Below, one piece after another: positions 56,278 to 64,000 of a DNA stretch of 64,000 nucleotides (within the stretch, counting starts at the first letter, position 1; the number at the start of each line of letters is the position of its first letter). The notes beneath the pieces were generated by a model. The model was not told where the DNA came from and searched no databases. It saw only the letters and a list, made by a program, of their open reading frames with translations. The DNA is from Impatiens glandulifera. Its lineage: Eukaryota; Streptophyta; Magnoliopsida; Ericales; Balsaminaceae. The position numbers and the translations under genes were made by a program. The DNA lies in assembly GCF_907164915.1 (NCBI RefSeq), contig NC_061869.1:43025771-43089770 (forward strand), read 5' to 3'.

Positions 56278-56772
56278 ATGTCTGCTGAATTAAGAAACAC
56301 TCTTATTATCGATTTTGAGGATATCAAGGAAAGTATTTACTATGAAGGCATTTTTCAGCATGTCATAGACTCTGGTTTGAAAGGTTTTCTTAAGGGTTCG
56401 GACACCATTCTCGAAGAGGAGGTGTGCGAATTCTTTAACAACGGTCACGTTCTGAATGCGGAACCGCTGGATGAAGAAGAAGAAGAAGACTCGGAGGAAC
56501 TCAACAGACGGAAAAGAAGGTCAACCGGAGAATCCACCGCAACCCCAAGCTGCAGACCCTTGACTGTTCCACCTCGTCCACCGCCAAAACCAATTTGCGC
56601 CAACTTCAATCTCAGGAAAAAGGTCCCCGGCCATTCAAGTGTATGGGCCGGTTTGGTAATCGATGCTGACAGACGTGCTAGAGAGCACAGAGCAAGAATA
56701 GAAGAAGCAAGGAAACGTCTGGACAAAGAACTGGAAAAGGAGCAAGACAAGGGGGGATCATCCAAGCCTTAA
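56278..56772 (+). CDS. Accessory ORF4 of element C, unknown function
   Basis: 164 residues from the ATG at 56,278 (MSAELRN). Residues 8-55 (LIIDFEDIKESIYYEGIFQH, DSGLKGFLKG, EEVCEFFNNGHVL) are a shortened version of the ORF3 N-domain. An acidic run (DEEEEEDSEE), a basic stretch (RRKRRS), a Pro-rich segment (VPPRPPPKP) and a C-terminal charged helix (RRAREHRARIEEARKRLDKE) follow. Compared with the ORF4 relic of B (about 1,050 residues) it looks like the two ends joined after a large internal loss, yet it is open in a very young element. The basic run could be a nuclear signal. Function unknown. Confidence 0.7.
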   Translation: MSAELRNTLIIDFEDIKESIYYEGIFQHVIDSGLKGFLKGSDTILEEEVCEFFNNGHVLNAEPLDEEEEEDSEELNRRKRRSTGESTATPSCRPLTVPPRPPPKPICANFNLRKKVPGHSSVWAGLVIDADRRAREHRARIEEARKRLDKELEKEQDKGGSSKP

Positions 56773-56978
56773 ACTCTATTTCCATAATCACTTTAAACAA
56801 TTATGTCTTTGATGTGTTTCAGAACTTGGTCACTCTTGCTATCTTTTGTGTTTTTCAAAACATATTGTCTATGTTTTTCAAAACATACAAGTTCACCTAT
56901 CTCTCATATTTTTCAAAACATACACTTATCAAAAAATCAAACACATGCTTTTCAAACACGTTTCTCTCAAACAAAATC

Positions 56979-57254
56979 TTGAAACCGGCCACACATTAAA
57001 ATTTTTGAACATTTATTCTAAATAATCAAAAAGGGAGAAATTGATAGAAAAATTAAGTAAGTTAATTTTCTTGAAACCGGCCACACATTACAATTTTTGA
57101 ACATTTATTCTAAATAATCAAAAAGGGAGAAATTGATAGAAAAATTAAGTAAGTTAATTTTCTTGAAACCGGCCACACATTACAATTTTTGAATATTTAT
57201 TCTAAATAATCAAAAAGGGAGAAATTGATAGAAAAATTAAGTAGATTAATTTTG
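56979..57254 (+). repeat. 92-bp tandem triplication containing the polypurine tract and an LTR-start copy
   Basis: Units start at 56,979, 57,071 and 57,163, nearly identical. Each contains CTTGAAACCGGCCACACATT, ATTTATTCTAAATAATC, the tract AAAAAGGGAGAAAT, and TGATAGAAAAATTAAGTA, which equals the first bases of the LTR. The third unit runs into the real 3' LTR at 57,226, so TGATAG follows a tract at 57,042, 57,134 and 57,226. Confidence 0.95.
57212..57225 (+). promoter_or_regulatory. Polypurine tract used for the 3' LTR of element C
   Basis: AAAAAGGGAGAAAT directly before the LTR. Two identical tracts lie 92 and 184 bases upstream. Confidence 0.9.
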
Positions 57255-58493
57255 GAACCGGTCAGACAAACTAAACAGAAATTAAACTTCATGTGCAGGT
57301 ACTGAACAAACCGGAACCGGAAATCGAAGTCAATAACCAGCTGCTATTACATCAAAGAAACCGGCTTCAAGTGATCAAGTCAAATGATCACAGGAACCGG
57401 CTTCACTTTCTCAAGCAACCGGTTAGCAAAGAACAGAAGAATACACTTCAACCGGATCATAACGCATAAGACACAGAAACCGGAAAGTACAGATCAAAAG
57501 TCAGAAGATTCAAATCTCAAGAGTGACGTACTGTGACGGAGGAAACGTGTCTCGAAAAGATAAAAGAAGATCGGATCCGATCAGAAGCATGGGAGGAAAG
57601 TAATGATGCCTTGGTGATCCGATGCTGACGACCGGAAGCGGATGTTCAACACGTGTATCAATCTGAAAACCGGTTATGTCATCATCTGCTCAGAGTCACC
57701 TGCATGAATGCCAGGTGTTGAGGAAGTTGAAGCGTGCAAGAAATCCTCCTGCAGATAGGCGTGCTAATGATCAACCAATCCGCAAGAGAGAGAAGAAAGT
57801 AGTCGTTAGCTACTTTCAGCTATAAAAGGAAGATCAATCGTCTTCATTAAATGCCAGTGAATGCAGCAGTGAATACGAGAAATTGAGTAGTTGAAATTGT
57901 GAAAGTCATAAAGCATTCAATTCTAGAGAGATAAAGTTCTATATTCTAAAGTCGGTTTGCCTAAAACCGGAAATCCTTGTGTGTGATTATTGTGTTGTGT
58001 TGTATTACATCAAAGTGTGAGTTTGGTGTAACCGGCGAGTAGCGAAGTTGGGCTCGACCGGAAGTGTACATTGTAACTATAAAAGTTAGTGGAGATCCTT
58101 CTCAGAATCTGAGAAGAAGGGGTGACGTAGGAGGGTTTGCTCCGAACATCCATAAACAAATTTCCGTGTCTTGTGTTCTTTTCTTTTGCTTTCATTTCCC
58201 GCTATCTTACCGTAAACCGCAAACCAACCATACTTCCAAAACCGGTCACTCACTCTCGTTAAATATCCTCCTTATTAAACATCATCTAAAAGTCGCAAAC
58301 GTTGCTTCAACCTGAAATAGACACTTCCGCCCTTGAACACCGGTTCAAGAGTCTGTGACAGGTTGTGCAGTGCTGAGAACGGTTTTAGTCTCTAACCGGA
58401 CTATCACCAAGTAGTGTGTGTGTTGTAAGCGGCCTCCCTTACTTAAAACCGGAAAACACCCCCGGTCCTCCAAGGGCGTCCCCGATCCTAACA
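57226..58493 (+). repeat. 3' LTR of element C
   Basis: 1,268 bp, two substitutions from the 5' LTR. Followed by ATAGA. Confidence 0.95.
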
Positions 58494-58498
58494 ATAGA

Positions 58499-59210
58499 GT
58501 TTTCAAGAAAAACAGTTTTGAACATGTTTCATATTAAAAAAAAAATTACATTTGAAGTTATTTGAAAGCTCAAATTTCCTGATTTTCAAACTATTGTATA
58601 GCTGAAATGAAGACTGAAATAATAAATGACTTTTGTTTTAAAATCAAAATTGAAAATTATGTTTTAACTCACGAAATGAAAATAATATTTAAAATGACAA
58701 AAAAAAAATTTAATGCAGTTTTTTTTTTTACAACTATCATGTTTTGCTTAATCAAAATACTAAACAATCCTTCTTCATTTGTAGATGAAAATATGTCACA
58801 TTTTTTAGCAACAAAATAAATGGTTGTGTAAAAAAATTATGGTGAATTGTTGTTAGAATGATATTGAATTACATAAATTTTGTCTATTATATAGACATTA
58901 TATTGAGTTTATAAGGAAACTAATAATATAATATAATTTTAATAATATCACAATTTATAAAATTTTGATAATATCTTATAGATATATTGTTTTAATATAA
59001 TAATAATATTATCACAATAATAATGTAATAATATCTTACATATATATTATCTTATATTATAACACTCTACTCAAACTAAAGATGAAAAATGATTGAACAA
59101 CTTGAGATTGACGACGATCGAAATGTTGAAATATTGATATTGTATTATTTAAACTTCAAAAATACATGAGCTCCTTTCAATTACAGGATGTCAATGTGTT
59201 AACTGATAAC
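58499..59210. other. No gene recognised
   Basis: AT-rich target region of element C with A and T runs. No supportable feature. Confidence 0.4.
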
Positions 59211-59423
59211 CAACGAAAAAGACATTCAATCCCATGAATATTTAATGATGGGCTAAAACAACAACTAAATGAACTCCGAAGCTACTCGTAAGTCTTCAGA
59301 TCCATCCAATGACGAGGATGATCGTGTGTTGCATAAAATAAAACCAGCGAAGAAGGTCGAATCCCATGAGATGAAATATTGGGTTGAAACAACAATTAAA
59401 TGAACTCCAAAGTTACTTGTGAG

Positions 59424-60536
59424 CAGGGGCGGAGCCAGGATGAAAAATTACCTAGGGCTGACTCCAACTTGCATCTTAGATTTAACTTTCTATGTTCCGC
59501 TTTTTTTTCAATAAAATTTTCACGATTATTAGAAGATGGAAACTCGTCATGCCCTCTCAATGCACACGCTTGCAAAGTGAGTCACCGAGTGTTTTCAATA
59601 GTTGCTGTAAGCCGTAATATGTTATTTTATTTTTCATCTGAAACTGTGCATTTAGTACTTTGTCCATATGACAAGGATATTCATTAGATTATCAAGATAT
59701 TTAACTGCTCTATTATGTGGTGAAATATTATATCCTATATGCATAACAAAAGAGCATTTATCCTCATCATTAACTCGTTTTCAATATTTGAATCCATCTA
59801 TTGTAAATGTAGGTTTTTAGGGTTGCTTATGTTAAAACAAGAAACATGGGAAACAAAAAGCAAAATCTTTCAAAGGAGAGTATTCTAATCAAGTAAATTT
59901 CTTAAACCAATGACTTTGGAACCGTCGATTTTGATTTCCAAATTTGGTCGGCGGGTACTCATTCTTAATAGGTTGATATGACTTCATCTTGATATAAGCT
60001 CGTCTAATTACATCCCTTGATTAAAAGGATATTTCCATATCGGAATACGTAATGTTGGATCAAGTTTAAGAAAACTTACATCAACATTAATTCTAAGAGA
60101 TTTGTTAAGTTCTTGAGTAGGGATATCAAATTCTTTATTTTAACTTGTTTATTAATATTAATTTATATTTTCTTATAAATTTTTGAATTAGTTTAAAATT
60201 AAGAAATATAAAACATGTAAGTTTAAGAAAACTTACATCAACATCAATTCTAGGAGATTTGTTAAGTTCTTGAGTAGGGATATCAAATTTTTTATTTTAA
60301 CTTGTTTATTAATATTAATTTATATTTTCTTATAAAATTTTGAAATAGTTTAAAATTAAGAAATATAAAAAAGGAGAGGCCAGAGTTTGATCACCTGACC
60401 TCATATTCACATTTCAATAACATAGCCAACTGGGCTAAGACTCACATATCAAACATATATATAAAAAATTTTCTTTTAGGATTTTAGTTTAGGTGGGGCT
60501 GGAGCCCACCCTAGCCCATGGGTGGCTCCGCCCCTG
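59424..60536 (+). mobile_element. Non-autonomous hAT-like DNA transposon
   Basis: 1,113 bp with 14-bp perfect terminal inverted repeats CAGGGGCGGAGCCA / TGGCTCCGCCCCTG. The 8-bp flanks CTTGTGAG (59,416-59,423) and CTCGTGAG (60,537-60,544) match at seven positions, the duplication size of hAT elements. No transposase ORF. Strand is arbitrary. Near 60,380-60,450 the minus strand carries TAGCCCAGTTGG and a B-box-like stretch, a possible SINE remnant. Confidence 0.8.
60058..60375 (+). repeat. Direct duplication of about 157 bp inside the hAT-like element
   Basis: Both copies begin AAGTTTAAGAAAACTTACAT and end AAATTAAGAAATATAAAA; about 95% identical by eye. Confidence 0.85.
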
Positions 60537-60660
60537 CTCGTGAGTCTCGAAATCTATCCAATGACGGGGATAACCATGTGTTGCGTAAAATAAAGTCAGC
60601 GAAGAGGTCGAATCCCATGGACATAAAATGCTTGGCTGAATCAAAAATTAAAATCAAAAC

Positions 60661-61925
60661 TCAAATAATATGATTGCCGAAAAATTAAGAACATCAAAAA
60701 ATTATTTGAAAAGAACAAAATATTATTAAAATATAATAATAATTAATAGAGCATTATTGATGAAGGCCGTGGAAGACTAAATTTTGTGTTTAAGAACAAA
60801 ATTTTGGCTATGATACAATGTTAGAATAAAAAAGATATTGTATTAGAATGATTATGTTAAGAGTTATATCGGTTATGTCTAATGTATAGATATTAGATTA
60901 GACATATATGAAAAATTATATAATAATATAATTTATTATATTGTGATAATATTTTATATATATTATTTTAAATTATAAGATTTGTTAATACTAAATTGTA
61001 TATATTTTCTTGGCTGCCCAGAGATATTGATCTTTTTACCTAAATGATTTTGGGGATGACTTAGAAGGCTCGACTACCAATTCTTCTAGTATTAATGACA
61101 TCTAGAGTTTGAAGATGGTTGAGGCTGCATTCCATAAAACTCCTCCACCAAAGGATTCTGAACTTGAAAATATGTATGTGTTAATATGTTTCTGCATAGA
61201 GCAGCAGGTTTTCGAAGTTGTAATATTTATGTACAAAATTGCTTGTGTTGCATAAACACCCTGCATTCATCACTTCAAGATATTAAAGGTATTATAGAAC
61301 ATCGGTTTGACCGGTTCGACGAGTGAAACGAGTCAAAATAAATAAATTAAATTACATGTTACACTAAGAATCTCCTATTATTTTCCTATGAAATGAATAG
61401 CCCAATTGAAGAGAAAACAATTATGAGTTTTAAATTGATTTCATTAAAGATCTTTATTAGCTTCATTAATTTCTTCTATTTTGGCATTTTCTAGTTTGTA
61501 GAGAGGATGTTATTGGAGGAGATTCTAACAGACTTTCTTTGCCGGTTAAGTTTTTTCTCCGTTAAAGGTGTGTATCTAAATTTAATTATGAAGCGAACCT
61601 GATGATGCTTAATTTAAAAAGACCTTATTAGACCGCAATTAAAAATTTGGAAACTCAAATAGTCTTTTTTCAAAATTTATTGATAATAAGAACTTATTGA
61701 GGTTAAACAACACAAACCAAGATTTGAGGGTTTGAGTCTAAATTCATAATTTGTGTTGTTATTATTCATAATTTGTGTTGTTATTGGAGAGAGTTAGGTG
61801 GATTGCTGCCATAAAAGCAATATAGGAAATGGTTTCCTTTGGGTACATAGTTTGGAAAATTTGACGAAATGACAGTAAAAAAGCTTTTACTTGTGCTCAG
61901 GACCACTTAGAAAATTTTCTGACAA
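60661..61925. other. No gene recognised
   Basis: AT-rich, no domain, terminal repeat or RNA gene found. Confidence 0.35.
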
Positions 61926-62300
61926 AATTACCCTTTCGCGTAACGCGAAGGGCGGAATCGTCACACAAAGGGATAGCCTGTGAAAAGTCCAGAATACCCT
62001 TACTATTTAATATAACTTTGGCCTTTATTTCATTTCACTCTTCTCCTCCTCTCTCTTCATGCTCTTCTTCTTCTCTTTAAACGAAAACCTAAACGACGGC
62101 AATATTCGACGGACAGCCACGACGGCGATCTTCGACGCAACCTTGAGCACGAGCACGATAGTGGCAACTAGTACTCTTCTTCCTCGATCATTGTTTGTTG
62201 TTTGTTGATGTCGTTAAAAATGGTATGGTCACGTCTCGCGATGAGCAGACCCTTCTCGCGAAGGGCACGATCGTCTCGCGAAGGGCGGTCTATATATGTA
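61926..62300. repeat. CpG-rich palindromic motifs beside the Ulp1 relic
   Basis: CCCTTTCGCGTAACGCGAAG (61,931 on) is a near-perfect palindrome. CTCGCGAAGGGCACGATCGT and further CGCGAAGGGC copies lie at 62,236-62,290. The same words recur at 63,583-63,690. The pyrimidine-rich 62,050-62,160 between them resembles a 5' leader on the plus strand but opens into no recognisable protein. Confidence 0.6.
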
Positions 62301-62344
62301 TATATTTTACATTAACTTATCATATATAATATATATGTATAAAT

Positions 62345-63960
62345 TTTAATCTCACCTTATTATAATTTCCGTATACATAAGCATGAAGACACCACAATCC
62401 CAACTCTGTGTTGCTTTGGGGACTTCCCCCACTCTTAGCTGCATTGGGGACTTCCCAATTTTTGGTTGTTTTGGGGTGTGAAAGTCTTTTGTATATCATG
62501 GGGTCATATCTTAGCTTAGGAAACCTTCTTTGCTCAGGAGGAGTGGTTGCCTTATTAAGTATATACGGAAGCATTTGACAAAGTGGTTTCAAGAATGAAT
62601 CAATATTCTTATAAATATAGGAATCGCAATCATACACGTCGATCCGCCACTCTTGTAGACGAGCAACGCACAATATCCAATTCTTGATACTTAGGTTCAA
62701 CGGGACATATATATCATCAACTAATTTCTATTCAGGCAAATATCTATCTTCAGTACCCTAGTAGTACATGATAAATTCTTCAATTTTATGATGGTTAGGA
62801 TCTTTAAGACAAGTTTTGTGCTGTCGCCTAAACTTATCTCCGAGCAAAAAATCACCTATTGCTACTTTCTTCCTATATGTCAGGATCCAGCAGATGTTTT
62901 TAAAATTTTTGAAGGGGATTGACTATTATTGTATCATTTATCTTTTCCTGTTTACCCGAAGGGTTGGTGAACAAGTCATCTATCTTAGGCTTCTTCATCC
63001 TCTTATTTGTCCCAAATGTTGCTTTAAGAGGAGTATTGAATTCTTTGAAATCATAATCATCTTCTTCCTCCTCTTTCCTCTTCTCATTCTTTTGCTTCTT
63101 ATTATGTCGCACAATTTCGTTGAGTACCATTTCATCATTCTCATCTTCCTTCTCCTCATTCACCATCTTCTCATCTTCCTTCTCCTCACTCTCCTTCTTC
63201 TCATATTCCTTCTCCTTATCTTCCTTTTCCTCATCTTCCTTCTCATAACTCTCATTCTCCTCATTCTCCTTCACCTCATCTTCATTCTCCTCACCTTTAT
63301 TTTTATCATCTTCATTCATCACACCCTTCTCTTCATCTTCATTCTCCTTCTCATCATCTCTATTCTTCTCATCTTCATTCTCCTTCTTCTCATCTTCATT
63401 CATCATCCCCTTCAAATTCATTCTCTTCATACTCCTTTTCTTCATTCTCCATCTCCTCATTCATATTCTCTTTCTTCTCATATTCATTTTCATTCTCCTT
63501 CTCATCATCAAACTTCGTCTTCATCTTCTGCAAAATAGAAAAACATTTTGGTCAGTCTATAATTGCATTACTTCAATGGTGCTGTCGCGAGACGATCGTG
63601 CCCTTCACGAGACAATTTTGCCCTTCGCGATATGATCGTGTTTGTCGTGAAGGGCAAGATCGTCTTGTGACGATCGTCTTGCGAATGGAATCCCTTATCA
63701 AATTTGAATCTCTACCTCATCCTTCATCTCCTTCTCCTTAATCTCCTTTTTCCTCTTCTTCTTCTCCTCCTTATCTACTTTGGTTAATAATATGGCCATT
63801 TGTTTGGTCACATGTTTGTCCAACTAGCTGGCCATACTAAGAACCATCTTTCTCATATGATTATAGTGATTGTGTTGAGTTTCTTTGATGACCATTATGT
63901 CTTTTTTCAACTTTTTGACATCCTCCTTTAACGCATCATATTTATATCCAACAGTAGGTG
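62345..63960 (-). pseudogene. Transposon-type Ulp1 (C48) cysteine protease gene, decayed
   Basis: Minus strand, right to left. A coiled-coil segment is at about 63,760-63,960 (ALKEDVKKLKKDIMVIKE). A Lys/Glu/Asn-rich low-complexity region follows at 62,990-63,540, then KKPKIDDLFTNPSGKQEK. The protease core is at 62,345-62,890: GDFLLGDKFRRQHK, DDIYVPLNL, NWILCVARLQEWRIDVYD, and in a shifted frame WDCGVFMLMYTE with the catalytic cysteine at 62,394-62,396. The catalytic histidine before Trp reads asparagine (62,680-62,682), and stops interrupt the core. Ulp1-like proteases cleave SUMO conjugates; plant Mutator-like and CACTA elements often carry such genes. The start lies near or beyond the window end. 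Confidence 0.65.
63583..63690. repeat. Second cluster of CpG-rich motifs, within the Ulp1 gene region
   Basis: CGCGAGACGATCGTGCCCTT, CCCTTCGCGATATGATCGTG and GTGAAGGGCAAGATCGTCTT, in both orientations. They separate the Lys/Glu region from the upstream coiled-coil segment, perhaps as an intron or an insertion. Confidence 0.6.
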
Positions 63961-64000
63961 TAGGTGATGCATGTAGGTGTAGGTGATGCATGTACAGGTG
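63951..64000. repeat. Short tandem repeat at the window end
   Basis: GTAGGTGTAGGTGATGCAT repeated at least twice; cut by the window edge. Confidence 0.7.

Larger units (their letters stand above)
47983..58493 (+). mobile_element. Copia element C (Sirevirus-like), nearly intact, very recent insertion
   Basis: A 10,511-bp element. Both LTRs are exactly 1,268 bp, start TGATAGAAAA and end CCGATCCTAACA. They differ only at 48,560/57,803 (C/T) and 48,922/58,165 (T/C). The duplication ATAGA is perfect at 47,978-47,982 and 58,494-58,498. Order: 5' LTR, PBS, gag, pol (protease, integrase, RT, RNase H), ORF3, ORF4, triplicated polypurine tract, 3' LTR. At a commonly used plant rate of 1.3e-8 per site per year, two differences imply well under 0.2 million years. 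gag and pol are in different frames; see the finding at 51,132. Confidence 0.95.
59210..60660. repeat. Diverged tandem units (about 140 bp) split by the hAT-like element
   Basis: ATCCAATGACGAGGATGATC, TGTGTTGCATAAAATAAA, and AATCCCATG recur at about 59,300-59,415 and 60,545-60,640; a partial copy precedes at 59,215-59,290. The hAT-like element inserted at the junction of two units. Confidence 0.65.

Noticed and set aside
62816..63538. Plus-strand 240-residue Leu/Ile-rich 'membrane protein' frame
   Set aside because: It is the antisense of the Lys/Glu-rich low-complexity part of the minus-strand Ulp1 gene. The hydrophobic run is a codon-composition artefact.

Overview
The window is a repeat-dense, gene-poor stretch of a plant nuclear genome, most likely a eudicot. 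It is AT-rich. Nearly every recognisable coding region belongs to a transposable element, and the retroelements that keep a primer-binding site use the plant initiator-Met tRNA site (TGGTATCAGAGC or a 1-base variant). I see no convincing single-copy cellular gene. I cannot name the species.

Five elements or fragments belong to one group of Ty1/copia retrotransposons of Sirevirus (Maximus/SIRE) type. (E) A minus-strand 5' LTR plus decayed gag lies at about 4,065-6,672. (A) A minus-strand element at 8,398-19,411 has target duplication ATATT, has lost gag and protease, and its 3' LTR is split by a plus-strand solo LTR (9,332-11,484) that carries a 1.1-kb palindromic repeat array. (D) A minus-strand element at 22,212-30,195 has duplication TAAAG, sits in a CACTA transposase gene, and its 3' LTR is split by a Ty3/gypsy-type gag-protease element (22,812-25,893). 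(B) A minus-strand element at 30,774 to about 42,588 has lost its 5' half. It carries a plus-strand solo LTR (36,158-38,946), itself split by a minus-strand solo LTR (37,702-38,902), plus a short LINE insertion. (C) A plus-strand copy at 47,983-58,493 is nearly intact and very young: 1,268-bp LTRs with two differences, perfect ATAGA duplication, open gag and pol, and two further ORFs between pol and the 3' LTR.

Other elements: a CACTA (En/Spm) relic around 21,030-22,211 and 30,201-30,773; a poly(A)-tailed retroposon at 3,001-3,332; a 5'-truncated LINE at about 45,510-46,975; a SINE-like sequence near 47,113; a hAT-like non-autonomous element at 59,424-60,536; and a decayed Ulp1-protease gene of transposon type at 62,345-63,960.

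The copia group shows recurring features beyond gag-pol. Two accessory ORFs share an N-terminal domain and each has a TATA-like box of its own in element C. A chain of three hairpins follows the LTR TATA box, and its stems covary between families. The polypurine tract is repeated, each time next to an LTR-start-like sequence. The U3 regions are filled with family-specific palindrome or CCGG repeats. These shared features are the best candidates for undescribed biology here.
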